NCBI GenBank assembly: GCA_934486635.1
Contig: CAKSPZ010000003.1
Span: 62,001-126,000, forward strand
Direction of reading: 5' to 3'
From: an uncultured Eubacteriales bacterium
GTDB lineage: Bacteria; Bacillota; Clostridia; Oscillospirales; Acutalibacteraceae
DNA length: 64,000 bases
This document shows, in pieces, positions 37,004 through 46,870 of the stretch. Every line of letters begins with the position of its first letter. Within the stretch, counting starts at the first letter, position 1. The notes beneath the pieces were generated by a model, which did not search any database, was not told the DNA's origin, and was given only the letters and a program-made list of their open reading frames with translations. Made by a program: the position numbers and the translations under genes.

Positions 37004-39219
37004 TTTAATTCCTCCTTTGATAACTGAGATGAAGCAATTTCATTATATATTTTACAATTTTTAAGAAGCTCTTTGTGAGTACCAATTCCTACTATTTTGC
37101 CTTCGTCAAGGACAACAATTTGTTCAGCGTTCATTATAGTGCTTATTCTTTGTGCGACAATTAAAATAGTACTGTTATTTGTATATTTATATAAAGCTTT
37201 TCTCAAAGCTGCATCTGTTTTAAAATCAAGTGCAGAAAAACTGTCATCAAAAATATATATAGGAGCTTTTTTTACTAAAGCTCTAGCAATTGATAATCTT
37301 TGTCTTTGCCCACCAGAAACATTGCTGCCACTTTGAGAAATTTCTCTTTTTAGACCCATAGGATTAGCGTTTATAAATTCCGTAGATTGAGAGATATCTG
37401 CGGCAAGATTTAAGTCGTCAATAGTAGCTTGCTCGTTGCCATAACGTAAATTTGATTCAATATTACCCGAAAAAAGAATACCTTTTTGAGGAACGTATCC
37501 TATTATATTATGCAGTTCATGTTGTGGAATATTTTTTATATTAATTCCATCAATTAAAATTTCTCCATTTGTTGCATCATAAAAACGGGGAATAAGGTTT
37601 ATAAGAGTAGATTTTCCTGAGCCAGTAGACCCAATAAATGCAGTGGTTTGCCCGGGCAATGCTGTAAAATTAATATTTTCAATAACATTTTCTTTTGCAT
37701 TGTCATATTTAAAAGAAACGTTTTTAAACTCTACTTTACCTTTTACATTTTCTTTTTTTATATGCGTAGGATTATGAGAATCAATAATGGTATTTTCTGT
37801 TTCTAATACTTCTGCAACTCTGTTGGCTGAAACAGTAGCTCTCGGAACAAAAATAAACATAACAGATATCATTAAAAATGCCATTATTATTTGCATAGCA
37901 TATTGCATAAATGCCATCATATCACCGACTTGCATTTGAGAAGCTTCGATTTGATGACTACCGGTCCAAACGATTAACAGAGAGATAGTATTTAATAAAA
38001 ACATCATTGAAGGCATCATAATAGCCATGATTCTATTAGTAAATAAGTTTGTTTTAGTTAATTCTACATTTGCTTTATCGAAACGTTTTTCTTCAAATTT
38101 TTGGGTACCAAAAGCTCTAATTACCATTATACCTGTTAAATTTTCTCTAGTTACTAAATTAAATTTATCGATTAATTTTTGTATAAGTTTGAACTTAGGC
38201 AATGAAATTGAAAATATAGAAAAGATTAATGCAAATAATATAATTACACCTAAAAGAATAGTCCAGCTCATAGAAACACTTTTGTTAAGTGCCATAAAAA
38301 TACCGCCTATTGCAATAATTGGTGCATAGCATATTATTCTAATTCCATTTATAATAAAGGTTTGTATTTGTGTAATATCATTAGTTGTTCTTGTTATAAG
38401 TGAAGCCGTAGAGAATTTATCAAACTCATTATTTGAAAAACTTTCGACTTTTTTAAATATATTATGTCTTAAAGTTTTAGCAACTTTAGCAGCAACACGA
38501 GAAGCTAAAAGACTAACGATAATTGTTGCTATTGCGCTTAATAAGGTGAATACGATCATATATAAACCTGTAGTAAAAATATAATTATTTTGAATTGAAT
38601 TAATATCGAACCCAAGTTCAGAGTAAAATTGTTTAGTAATGTATATTGATGATTGGTGCAAAATAGATGGATCAATGGAACTAATGTTATTTCTGATTTC
38701 ATTTAAAGTAGATTGAGAAATAGTTTCAAGATTAGGAAGGCTATTATAAATTTGAGAAAAATTTATAGATTTAGTGTTGTCAATATGAAGTGTATTTCCG
38801 TTAATGTTTGATTTAAAAAATGTAATCATGGTCATATATGCGTTTTCAAAGATATTATTTAAATTTTTTATATCAGTTTTATTATTAAAAACATAGATAT
38901 CTTCTGTTTTTAATAAAGGATATTTTGAAACATATTTTTCATAGTTATCATCATATATACCAGTTGAAATTAAGGTATAATTTTCATCAATAGTTTGTTT
39001 TTCACTATCGAGCATAAATATTTTACATAGTTTATACCCATTTACACTTATGGCTTCTGGTGCAGAGTTTTCTATGCCGTTTTGTTGTATACCTACATTA
39101 ACTATGTTAGACATGTAGTTTGGTAAAATCAATTCACAAGTGCCTTCTATAGCCAAAAAGATAAAGCAACATAGTACAATAAAAGCATGTGGTTTTAGAT
39201 AAGAAATTATTTTTTTCAT
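37000..39219 (-). CDS. ABC exporter half-transporter, subunit 1, with extracellular insert
   Basis: A 739-residue exporter subunit. Between membrane helices 1 and 2 lies an insert of about 160 polar residues (roughly 45-205), probably outside the cell; such inserts occur in one subunit of clostridial heterodimeric exporters. The ATPase has Walker A GSTGSGKST and signature NVSGGQRQ, but Walker B reads IYIFDDSFSALD, with Asp in place of the catalytic Glu. With the partner's weak signature this makes one degenerate and one active ATP site, the usual heterodimer pattern. The overlap with the next gene supports coupled translation. The substrate is not known. Confidence 0.9.
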   Translation of the reverse strand: MKKIISYLKPHAFIVLCCFIFLAIEGTCELILPNYMSNIVNVGIQQNGIENSAPEAISVNGYKLCKIFMLDSEKQTIDENYTLISTGIYDDNYEKYVSKYPLLKTEDIYVFNNKTDIKNLNNIFENAYMTMITFFKSNINGNTLHIDNTKSINFSQIYNSLPNLETISQSTLNEIRNNISSIDPSILHQSSIYITKQFYSELGFDINSIQNNYIFTTGLYMIVFTLLSAIATIIVSLLASRVAAKVAKTLRHNIFKKVESFSNNEFDKFSTASLITRTTNDITQIQTFIINGIRIICYAPIIAIGGIFMALNKSVSMSWTILLGVIILFALIFSIFSISLPKFKLIQKLIDKFNLVTRENLTGIMVIRAFGTQKFEEKRFDKANVELTKTNLFTNRIMAIMMPSMMFLLNTISLLIVWTGSHQIEASQMQVGDMMAFMQYAMQIIMAFLMISVMFIFVPRATVSANRVAEVLETENTIIDSHNPTHIKKENVKGKVEFKNVSFKYDNAKENVIENINFTALPGQTTAFIGSTGSGKSTLINLIPRFYDATNGEILIDGINIKNIPQHELHNIIGYVPQKGILFSGNIESNLRYGNEQATIDDLNLAADISQSTEFINANPMGLKREISQSGSNVSGGQRQRLSIARALVKKAPIYIFDDSFSALDFKTDAALRKALYKYTNNSTILIVAQRISTIMNAEQIVVLDEGKIVGIGTHKELLKNCKIYNEIASSQLSKEELK

Positions 39220-39253
39220 ATAGTTTTATTCCTTTCTTTTTAATAAAAAAAAT

Positions 39254-39290
39254 AATAACAATACTATTTTATGTAAAAAGTATTGTTATT
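39254..39290 (-). terminator. Terminator after the TM2 gene
   Basis: AATAACAATACT and AGTATTGTTATT form a 12-pair stem; on the minus strand a long T-run (ATTTTTTTTATT) follows. It separates the TM2 gene from the exporter operon. Confidence 0.8.
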
Positions 39291-39296
39291 ATAGCA

Positions 39297-39632
39297 TTAA
39301 ATAAGCGACATTATTTTATTTAAGTTATATTCTTTTGTTTTTTCCGTTATAAAGATCCAATCAATAATAGTCCAAATACCGAATCCACCACAAGTTAAAA
39401 GTTTAAGTATGCCCAAACCAATATGGTTAAGCATAAATCTATCTACTCCTAAGTTTCCAAGGAATATTGAAATAATAAGTAAAACAAGTGGGTCTTTAAA
39501 TTGAATGTAGTATAGAGAAGAAAATTGCTCTTCACTTAATTGTAAGAGTCTTTCTTTTAAAAACATCAACTTTTCTTCAGGAAAATATTTTTGATTTAAT
39601 AGTAAGTATTGGTCAACAGATTGTACATCCAT
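39297..39632 (-). CDS. TM2 domain protein
   Basis: A 111-residue protein with a soluble N-terminal half (EEKLMFLKERLLQLSEEQF) and a C-terminal TM2 domain: two membrane helices linked by a short loop, with LGNLGVDRFMLNHIGLGILKLLTCGGFGIWTIIDW as the diagnostic pattern. I give the motif as GVDRF followed by GGFGIW. The function of TM2 proteins in bacteria is not established. Monocistronic, with a GGGAGAT-like ribosome site and its own terminator. Confidence 0.88.
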   Translation of the reverse strand: MDVQSVDQYLLLNQKYFPEEKLMFLKERLLQLSEEQFSSLYYIQFKDPLVLLIISIFLGNLGVDRFMLNHIGLGILKLLTCGGFGIWTIIDWIFITEKTKEYNLNKIMSLI

Positions 39633-39718
39633 GAGCTCATCTCCCTTATATGTAATATAAATTATTTTAACATATTGACCATAAAAAAGTCAATAAAAAC
39701 TTAAAAAATGTGATTAAA

Positions 39719-40081
39719 TTACAAAATCTTACCATGTAAAAGTCGATAAAAATACACAGCCATAAATATTATAATAAATATAGTAAAGTAAATATTACAA
39801 GCTTTTTTATTGAATTTAAAAAATTTTACATTATAATGTACAGCTATAAACATAGTAAATAGAGATGGAAGTAAAAGAGGATGATATGAAAAAGAACTAG
39901 GAAAGTCAAATGATAAAAATGATAAAAAAGCTCGAGTCATGCCACAAGAGGGACAAGGTATACCGGTGACAAACCTGAAAAGACAAGGAATTTTAAAAAA
40001 ATAAAAAATAAAAACTATTGCAAAAAGGATTAAAATGACAACAATATGTTTTAATAATATTTTAAAAAATGTACGTTGCAT
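39719..40081 (-). CDS. DUF2752 membrane protein
   Basis: A 120-residue protein with three hydrophobic helices and the DUF2752 motif GIPCPSCGMTRAF, whose two cysteines and TRA form the family core, followed by FSYHPLLLPS. Function unknown. It follows prmA by 19 bases in the same direction and may be the last gene of the heat-shock operon transcript, but nothing links it to protein folding. Confidence 0.85.
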   Translation of the reverse strand: MQRTFFKILLKHIVVILILFAIVFIFYFFKIPCLFRFVTGIPCPSCGMTRAFLSFLSFDFPSSFSYHPLLLPSLFTMFIAVHYNVKFFKFNKKACNIYFTIFIIIFMAVYFYRLLHGKIL

Positions 40082-40100
40082 TTTTTTATTCCTTTCAAAT

Positions 40101-41024
40101 TTATTTTTTTATTTTTGCGGCTATTGCAACCCATTCATTTTCTGTAATAATTTTTAGTATATCAAAATTTTTTGATAGGGAAGACAAAACATCATTTTTA
40201 TAAGGTTCTATTATACCGCTCATTAAATATATAGTATTTTCATTCATATAATCTTTAACGTTTTCATTTAATTTAATTATAACATCTGCTACAATATTGG
40301 CAACAACTATATTGTACTTGCCGGAAATTTTTTCAGTTAAGTTACCACATACAGCAGTAAATTTTTCATCTACATTATTTACTTTAGCATTTTCAATAGC
40401 AGTTTTTACTGCAAGTTCATCAATGTCTACACCAATTGCTTTGCTGGCTCCGAGAAGTAAAGCAGCTACAGATAAAATACCACTACCACAACCTATATCT
40501 AAAACAGTATCACCGCTTTTAATATATTCTTCGAGAAAGCTTAAGCAAAGTTTAGTAGTTTCATGAGTTCCTGTACCAAAAGCTAGACCAGGGTCAAGTT
40601 GTAAAACAACGCGATTAGTAGTTGTTGTGTTAGTTTTTTCCCAAGAAGGACAAATTAATAATTTTTTACCAATGGGAACAGGTTTAAAGTACTTTTTCCA
40701 ATTATTTATGTAATCTTCTATTTTACAGTTTTTTGTAGATATATTATTTTTTATATTAGCAGCGTTGTATCGTTGTTGTAAAAATGATATAGCTTCCAAT
40801 GGATTATTTTCCGGGGCAATATATACATGTATTAAGCAAACATCTCTATTTTTAGATATTAATTCATCATCTATCAAATCAATATGAGCAATTTCTAAAG
40901 TTTCAGCTTCAAGGTTTGAGTAATCTTCTATATAAATTCCATAAGGGACTACCATATTTGCAATTGCGGAAGCAATTTCTATGTCTTTAGAATTTATTTC
41001 TATTATTATTTCGGTATAATCCAT
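40101..41024 (-). CDS. prmA: Ribosomal protein L11 methyltransferase
   Basis: Methylates ribosomal protein L11 with S-adenosylmethionine. The 307 residues include an N-terminal substrate-recognition domain and a C-terminal Rossmann methyltransferase with DPGLAFGTGTHETT, VLDIGCGSGILS and NIVADVI, all PrmA signatures. It directly abuts the dnaJ stop, a common arrangement in Firmicutes where prmA closes the hrcA-grpE-dnaK-dnaJ operon. Control by HrcA is therefore likely. Confidence 0.96.
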   Translation of the reverse strand: MDYTEIIIEINSKDIEIASAIANMVVPYGIYIEDYSNLEAETLEIAHIDLIDDELISKNRDVCLIHVYIAPENNPLEAISFLQQRYNAANIKNNISTKNCKIEDYINNWKKYFKPVPIGKKLLICPSWEKTNTTTTNRVVLQLDPGLAFGTGTHETTKLCLSFLEEYIKSGDTVLDIGCGSGILSVAALLLGASKAIGVDIDELAVKTAIENAKVNNVDEKFTAVCGNLTEKISGKYNIVVANIVADVIIKLNENVKDYMNENTIYLMSGIIEPYKNDVLSSLSKNFDILKIITENEWVAIAAKIKK

Positions 41025-42170
41025 TTAATTTTCTCCAAACATATTTTTTAATTTATCAAAAAAACCTTTTCTTTTTTGATAATTGGTATCATTAGCTTCA
41101 TTTTCAAAATCTCTTAATAAATCTTTTTGTTTATGAGATAGATTTTTAGGAACTTCAATGCTAACTTTAACAAACTGATCACCGCGACCACGTGAACCAA
41201 GATGTTCAATACCTTTACCACGCAATTTAAAAATATCACCAGGTTGAGTTCCTTCATGAATGTTATAACTAACTTTTCCATCTAATGTTGGAACAGTAAT
41301 TTCATCACCTAAAGCTGCTTGCACAAAAGTGATTGGAATTTCGCACCATACATCAAATCCACGTCTTTCAAAAATAGGATGTGGTCTAACGTTTATGTAT
41401 ACATGTAGGTCACCATATGGACCACCGTTTGTTCCAGCGTTTCCATGATTACTTACTTTTAAGATTTGACCGTCATCAATACCTGCAGGAATATTAATTT
41501 CTACTTTTTTAGTAGTTTGCATTCTGCCGGATCCAGAACATTTTTTGCAAGGATTTTTTATTATTTTTCCTGACCCATGGCATTTGTCGCAAGTACGAGC
41601 AGTTTGAACTACACCAAAAGGAGTTCTTTGAGTTACTCTTGTTTGACCAGTACCGTTACAAACAGGGCAAGTGCTGGATGATGTTCCGGCAGCAGCCCCA
41701 GAACCATTACAGTCAGGACATTTTTCAATTACACGATAAGATACATTTTTTTTACAACCCTTTGCAGCTTCTTCGAAAGAAATATTAACAGTAGTTTCTG
41801 TATCTGAACCACGCCTTGGAGCATTTGGGTTGGATTGGCGTCTAGATGAGAATCCTCCTCCGAAAAAGCTACTAAAAATATCACCTAAATCAATATCTTC
41901 GCCAAAAGGATTACCTCCAGTAGGTCCGGCACCATATGATGGATCGACTCCTGCATGACCGAATTGATCATATCGGGCACGTTTTTCTTTATCTGAAAGC
42001 ACTTCATATGCTTCATTAACTTCTTTAAATTTTTGTTCAGCTTGTTTATCACCAGGATTTAAATCCGGATGATATTTTTTTGCTAATTTTCTAAAAGCTT
42101 TTTTTATTTCATCATCGGATGCACCCTTGTTAAGGCCCATTACTTCATAAAAGTCTCGTTTGGTTGCCAA
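41025..42170 (-). CDS. dnaJ: Chaperone DnaJ (Hsp40)
   Basis: Delivers unfolded proteins to DnaK and stimulates its ATPase. The J domain has [10 protein letters not shown] with the HPD motif, followed by a Gly/Phe-rich linker (GGGFSS). Four CxxCxGxG zinc repeats follow ([32 protein letters not shown]), then the C-terminal substrate domains. At 381 residues it is a full type I DnaJ. The start is TTG at 42170, after TAGGAGTGA; no ATG lies at this point. A hairpin at 42196-42240 separates it from dnaK. Confidence 0.97.
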   Translation of the reverse strand: MATKRDFYEVMGLNKGASDDEIKKAFRKLAKKYHPDLNPGDKQAEQKFKEVNEAYEVLSDKEKRARYDQFGHAGVDPSYGAGPTGGNPFGEDIDLGDIFSSFFGGGFSSRRQSNPNAPRRGSDTETTVNISFEEAAKGCKKNVSYRVIEKCPDCNGSGAAAGTSSSTCPVCNGTGQTRVTQRTPFGVVQTARTCDKCHGSGKIIKNPCKKCSGSGRMQTTKKVEINIPAGIDDGQILKVSNHGNAGTNGGPYGDLHVYINVRPHPIFERRGFDVWCEIPITFVQAALGDEITVPTLDGKVSYNIHEGTQPGDIFKLRGKGIEHLGSRGRGDQFVKVSIEVPKNLSHKQKDLLRDFENEANDTNYQKRKGFFDKLKNMFGEN

Positions 42171-42195
42171 AAAATATCACTCCTAAAATTCTTCA

Positions 42196-42240
42196 TTTGT
42201 GAGGGAAATCCCTCAATCACAATTAGCGATTAAGGGATTT
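42196..42240 (-). promoter_or_regulatory. Hairpin between dnaK and dnaJ
   Basis: AAATCCCT / AGGGATTT with an inner AATC/GATT extension. No T-run follows on the minus strand, so it more likely marks mRNA processing or tunes the dnaK:dnaJ ratio than ends transcription. Confidence 0.5.
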
Positions 42241-42260
42241 TGAACTAATTTTTATTATTA

Positions 42261-44099
42261 TTATTTATTATCAACGTCTTTAAAATCAGCTTCATATACA
42301 TTTTCGCCGTTTTGAGTATTTGAGTTATCTGCAGTGTTTGTGTTGGTATTAGCGGCTTGATTAGGAGCAGCATTTTGATATAATTTAGCAGATATTTCGT
42401 ACATAGTTTTTTGTAATTCATCTTTTTCTGATTTTATTTTATCCATGTTATTGGATGTTATAGCTTCTTTTAAAGAAGCTACTTTTGAATTTAAGTTATC
42501 TTTGTCAGAGCTGTCAATTTTGTCTCCATTTTCATTTATAAGTTTTTCAACAGCGTAACATAAATTTTCTGCTTCATTTTTAGTTTCTACTTCTTCACGA
42601 CGTTTTTTATCTTCTTCAGCAAACTGTTCTGCATTTTTTACAGCTTGCTCAATTTCTTCTTTAGACATATTAGTATTTGAACTAATGGTAATTTTTTGTT
42701 CTTTACCTGTACCAAGGTCTTTAGCATGAACATTTACAATGCCGTTAGCGTCAATATCAAAAGTAACTTCGATTTGTGGAATACCTCTCATAGCTGGAGC
42801 AATTCCATCAAGAGTAAATAAGCCTAATTGTTTGTTATCTTTTGCAAATTCACGTTCACCTTGTAGTACATTTATTTGTACTTGTGTTTGGTTATCCATA
42901 GCAGTTGAAAAGATTTGGCTTTTCTTAGTTGGGATAGTAGTATTTCTATCAATAACTTTAGTCATTATACCACCCATTGTTTCAACACCAAGAGATAGGG
43001 GAGTAACGTCAAGAAGCAATAAACCTTGAACTTCTCCGCCTAAAACACCAGCTTGCAAAGCTGCACCGATAGCTACACATTCATCAGGATTAATTCCTTT
43101 AAAAGGTTCTTTACCAATTAAAGATTTTACAGCTTCTTGAACAGCTGGAATTCTTGAAGAGCCACCGACCATTAAAACTTTATCTATTTCATTTATTGAT
43201 AGTCCTGAATCAGAGAGAGCGCTTCTCACAGGTCCCATAGTGCTATCAACTAAATCTTTTGTAAGCTCATTAAATTTAGCTCTTGTTAAAGTTAAATCAA
43301 GGTGTTTAGGACCAGTTGCATCAGCTGTAATGAATGGTAAATTAATAGCTGTTGAAGTAACACCTGAAAGCTCAATCTTAGCTTTTTCTGCAGATTCTTT
43401 TAATCTTTGCATAGCCATTTTATCATTTTTTAAATCTATACCGGTTTCAGCTTTAAAAGAATTAATCATCCAGTCAATAATTCTTTGGTCAAAGTCATCA
43501 CCACCGAGTCTGTTGTTACCAGCGGTTGCTAAAACTTCTTGAACACCGTCGCCCATTTCTATAATAGATACATCAAATGTACCGCCACCTAAATCGTATA
43601 CCATAATTTTTTGATCATTTTCTTTATCAATGCCATAAGATAAAGCAGCAGCAGTTGGCTCATTAATAATACGTTTTACTTCAAGACCAGCAATTTTACC
43701 AGCATCTTTTGTAGCTTGACGTTGTGCATCTGTGAAGTAAGCAGGAACTGTAATAACAGCTTGTGTTACAGTATCTCCGAGATAAGCTTCTGCATCAGCT
43801 TTAAGTTTTTGAAGTATCATAGCAGAAATTTCTTGAGGTGAAAATTTCTTGTCATCGATATTTACTTTATAATCTGTACCCATTTCTCTTTTTATTGAAG
43901 AAATAGTTCTATCAGGGTTAGTGATAGCTTGACGTTTTGCTACTTGACCAACCATTCTTTCTCCTGTTTTTGAGAAAGCAACAACTGAAGGAGTAGTTCT
44001 TGTTCCTTCGGCGTTAGCGATAACTACTGGTTCGCCTCCTTCTATAACAGCAACACATGAATTTGTTGTACCTAAGTCTATACCTATTGTTTTAGCCAT
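42261..44099 (-). CDS. dnaK: Chaperone DnaK (Hsp70)
   Basis: An ATP-driven chaperone for nascent and stress-damaged proteins. The 612-residue sequence has the N-terminal ATPase with [25 protein letters not shown] and [11 protein letters not shown], then the substrate domain starting at [14 protein letters not shown] and a helical lid. The C-terminal tail is rich in Asn, Thr and Ala before [14 protein letters not shown]. It is the third gene of the CIRCE-controlled operon, with a strong GGAGGT site. No anomaly seen. Confidence 0.98.
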   Translation of the reverse strand: MAKTIGIDLGTTNSCVAVIEGGEPVVIANAEGTRTTPSVVAFSKTGERMVGQVAKRQAITNPDRTISSIKREMGTDYKVNIDDKKFSPQEISAMILQKLKADAEAYLGDTVTQAVITVPAYFTDAQRQATKDAGKIAGLEVKRIINEPTAAALSYGIDKENDQKIMVYDLGGGTFDVSIIEMGDGVQEVLATAGNNRLGGDDFDQRIIDWMINSFKAETGIDLKNDKMAMQRLKESAEKAKIELSGVTSTAINLPFITADATGPKHLDLTLTRAKFNELTKDLVDSTMGPVRSALSDSGLSINEIDKVLMVGGSSRIPAVQEAVKSLIGKEPFKGINPDECVAIGAALQAGVLGGEVQGLLLLDVTPLSLGVETMGGIMTKVIDRNTTIPTKKSQIFSTAMDNQTQVQINVLQGEREFAKDNKQLGLFTLDGIAPAMRGIPQIEVTFDIDANGIVNVHAKDLGTGKEQKITISSNTNMSKEEIEQAVKNAEQFAEEDKKRREEVETKNEAENLCYAVEKLINENGDKIDSSDKDNLNSKVASLKEAITSNNMDKIKSEKDELQKTMYEISAKLYQNAAPNQAANTNTNTADNSNTQNGENVYEADFKDVDNK

Positions 44100-44161
44100 A
44101 ATAAATTACCTCCAAAATTTTAATTTATATAATTTTTAAAATCGGGAAGAACCCGGTATTA

Positions 44162-44686
44162 TTAATTAGCAACAGAAACCATAGCATGGCGAACTATTTT
44201 ATCACCTAAGCTATAACCTTTTTGAAATATTTGTGCAATTACATTTTCACCTAATTCTTCGCTTTCAATATGGGATATTGCGTTATGGATTTCAGGGTTA
44301 AAATCATCGCCCACGTCTCCAAAAGATTTAACTCCTAATTTCGTTAAAGAAGAATTAAATTGTTCACTTAACATTAAAAGACCCTTTTGATATTCAGAAT
44401 TGGCGTCTTTACTTGATTCTATAGCTCTTTCAATGCAATCTGCTATTGGTAAAAGCTCAGAAATGGTTTTTGCTTTTGCATCGTTATATATTAAGATTTT
44501 ATCTTTTTCATTACGTTTACGATAATTATCGTATTCAGCAGCTAATCTTAAAAATTTTTCTTTTTGATTTTTTAATTCTTCATCAAGATTTTCAATTTTT
44601 AAAAGTAGTTCTTTATTTTCATCACAGTTTTTCATATTTTCAGTATTTTCTTCTAATTCAGGACTTTTTATTTTTTCTTCTGTCAA
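44162..44686 (-). CDS. grpE: Nucleotide exchange factor GrpE
   Basis: Releases ADP from DnaK. It is 174 residues: a long charged coiled coil (ELKNQKEKFLRLAAEYDNYRKR is the family signature region) followed by the beta-wing domain with FNPEIHNAI and GYSLGDKIVRHAMVSVA. The start is TTG at 44686, after AGGGGACA. It lies 21 bases after hrcA and 62 bases before dnaK in the heat-shock operon. Confidence 0.96.
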   Translation of the reverse strand: MTEEKIKSPELEENTENMKNCDENKELLLKIENLDEELKNQKEKFLRLAAEYDNYRKRNEKDKILIYNDAKAKTISELLPIADCIERAIESSKDANSEYQKGLLMLSEQFNSSLTKLGVKSFGDVGDDFNPEIHNAISHIESEELGENVIAQIFQKGYSLGDKIVRHAMVSVAN

Positions 44687-44707
44687 ATTTAATGTCCCCT
44701 TTCAATT

Positions 44708-45742
44708 TTATTCTATATTTAAGAGATGATTTAATATTTCTCCTATTGACGAAGCTATATATTCAAGTTTTGCAATTGATGTAGCATAGTTCATTCTGGT
44801 TGGACCTACAATTCCTATAGAACCATGAATTTCATTATTAGTATGGTACCTAGTGATTATAATACTTGATTGTGATAATTCATCATAATGAGTTTCCTCA
44901 CCAATAAATATACGAGTTTTATTTTTGTTTTCTGGCAGAAATAAATTATAAATATCCTCAGAATCATTAAATAGATTTATTACATTAATAACTGATTTTT
45001 GATTAATGTTTGGGATGGATAATAAATTTATTTGACCATCTAAATGAATGTTTATTTTTGATATTTGCTCAGATAAATTAAGTAAAACTGCAAAAATATC
45101 AGACATCATAAATGCAAACTCACCTAATGAAACAGCGATGGTTTGAATAAACGCAGGTGTTACATCATTAACAGGAACACCTGTAAAATTTGTATTTAAG
45201 ATGTTACAAATTTTATTTATTATTTCATCTGATAATAAATAATCGCATTTAAATAACTGATTTTTTATTATACCAGACGAAGTACTTAAAATAATCATCG
45301 CGCTAAAGTTTCCTATTTTGACCAGTTGAATATTTTTAATAAAATTAGAGTAAGATGATATATTTGTTGATATTACTGCAAAATTAGTAATTTGGCTTAA
45401 TAGATTTACGGCTTCCTTTAGAATTGCTTCAGGGCTTATAAGTTTAGAATTTAATGATGAGTCAATATAATTTTTAGTTTTGTTAGAAAGAGAAACTTTG
45501 CCCATTAGTTTATTTATATATAATCTATAACCAAGGTGAGAAGGAATACGACCAGCTGAGGTATGTGGTTGTTCTAGAAAACCAAGTTCAGTAAGTTCAG
45601 CTAATTCATTACGTATTGTAGCGGATGAAGCTGAAAAATCTAAAACGTTACAAAGAGTTTTAGAGCTTACAGGTTCGCCAGTTTGTACATAACTATCAAC
45701 TACTGCAGACAGTATTTTTAGCTTTCTGTCTGATAGTTCCAT
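44708..45742 (-). CDS. hrcA: Heat-inducible transcription repressor HrcA
   Basis: Represses class I heat-shock genes by binding CIRCE. The N-terminal winged helix (LSDRKLKILSAVV, VSSKTL, SSATIRNELAEL, GFLEQPHTSAGRIPS) is intact, followed by the GAF-like ligand or GroEL-sensing part ending in HGSIGIVGPTRMNY. At 344 residues it is full length. A perfect CIRCE lies 27 bases upstream of the ATG, so the operon is self-regulated. AAGGAGC provides the ribosome site. Confidence 0.97.
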   Translation of the reverse strand: MELSDRKLKILSAVVDSYVQTGEPVSSKTLCNVLDFSASSATIRNELAELTELGFLEQPHTSAGRIPSHLGYRLYINKLMGKVSLSNKTKNYIDSSLNSKLISPEAILKEAVNLLSQITNFAVISTNISSYSNFIKNIQLVKIGNFSAMIILSTSSGIIKNQLFKCDYLLSDEIINKICNILNTNFTGVPVNDVTPAFIQTIAVSLGEFAFMMSDIFAVLLNLSEQISKINIHLDGQINLLSIPNINQKSVINVINLFNDSEDIYNLFLPENKNKTRIFIGEETHYDELSQSSIIITRYHTNNEIHGSIGIVGPTRMNYATSIAKLEYIASSIGEILNHLLNIE

Positions 45743-45769
45743 ATTTCATGCTCCTTCCATTTAAAAATA

Positions 45770-45796
45770 TTAGCACTCGAAGAGCACGAGTGCTAA
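45770..45796 (-). promoter_or_regulatory. CIRCE operator
   Basis: TTAGCACTC, nine bases, GAGTGCTAA: a perfect match to the CIRCE consensus bound by HrcA, placed upstream of hrcA. Confidence 0.98.
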
Positions 45797-45851
45797 TCAC
45801 AAAATATAATTTACCACTGTATATAACGTTTGTCAATGAATTTTTTGTGAA

Positions 45852-46853
45852 TTAATTGTTAATTTCTTTATTTTGAGGATTTTTTAAATATTGACGCATA
45901 TCATTACCGAGGAAAAAAAGACGTTTATAATCGCCCATAATTCTAGAAACTAAACGTTTTGAATAAGCAGATTGAATTTCCTTTACAGAAAGGTTTGTAC
46001 TTATTATAGTTGGAGCTTGATACATTATTCTGGAATTAATTAAATTATATATTGTTGCATTTGAAAAATTTGTTTGAAATTCGGTTCCCAAATCATCTAA
46101 AATTAAAAGATCACATTCAATTAAATGTTTTTCTGTTTCATCGTCTTTAAAGTTATTTTTAAAATGCTCTTTTTCGAGTTTTGAAATAATGTTTGGTGTA
46201 GATGTGTAAATAACATTGTATCCGCTGTTTATTACAGTATTGGCTATAGCCAAAGATAAATGAGTTTTTCCTAAACCTGTAGCTCCCTGCATAAATAAGT
46301 TTTCGGAATATTTATTAAAGGTATTAGCATATTGTTGACAAAAATAAAAAATTTTTTCCATATGTAATCTAGCATTTACACCATCACGAGTAGAGCTATC
46401 AGGATAATAATTTGTATTAAAAGTTTCAAATTTTGATAATGAAAGGGGAGACAACTTATTCAAATTATCGTAAGTAATTTTTTTAATTAATTTTTTTAAA
46501 CATGAACACATTATTCCATCAATGTATCCGGTATCTTTACAATGAGAACATTTATATTTTACTTCAAGGTAGTTAGCTGGCAAATTATTGGATATAAGCA
46601 AAGATTTTAATTCATTTTGTAATTCTAAGTTTTTATTTTTTAAGTCATGTAACATTTCTTTTGTATTACCACCGGATAAAACAACTTTTGCTACATGAAC
46701 TGCAGTTTTTGATAATAAGTTTTCTATTTCATATGCTCTTTTTACTTTTTTGTAGAAATCCGACTTTCTTTTTTCATTTTCTTCAATTTGATTTTTTCTT
46801 AAATTTTCAAGTTCTTTTTCAGCTTGGTGCAATATAGTATAGTTGATTCCCAT
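45852..46853 (-). CDS. dnaC: DnaC/DnaI-type helicase loader
   Basis: A 333-residue AAA+ ATPase that loads the replicative helicase. The N-terminal part has a coiled coil and a zinc-binding cluster (CSHCKDTG, MCSCLKK). The ATPase has Walker A GATGLGKTH, Walker B LLILDDLG and the arginine region SKRLVSRIMG. It is only 17 bases downstream of a DnaD-domain gene in the same operon, which fits the primosome pair of low-GC Gram-positives. It could equally be called DnaI; the distinction is not sharp here. Confidence 0.92.
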   Translation of the reverse strand: MGINYTILHQAEKELENLRKNQIEENEKRKSDFYKKVKRAYEIENLLSKTAVHVAKVVLSGGNTKEMLHDLKNKNLELQNELKSLLISNNLPANYLEVKYKCSHCKDTGYIDGIMCSCLKKLIKKITYDNLNKLSPLSLSKFETFNTNYYPDSSTRDGVNARLHMEKIFYFCQQYANTFNKYSENLFMQGATGLGKTHLSLAIANTVINSGYNVIYTSTPNIISKLEKEHFKNNFKDDETEKHLIECDLLILDDLGTEFQTNFSNATIYNLINSRIMYQAPTIISTNLSVKEIQSAYSKRLVSRIMGDYKRLFFLGNDMRQYLKNPQNKEINN

Positions 46854-46870
46854 AAATTAAACCTCCTTAG

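Noticed and set aside
35138..39219. GG-leader-cleaving (C39) exporter for the Nif11-LRR proteins
   Set aside because: Neither subunit has an N-terminal C39 peptidase domain; both are plain exporter halves.
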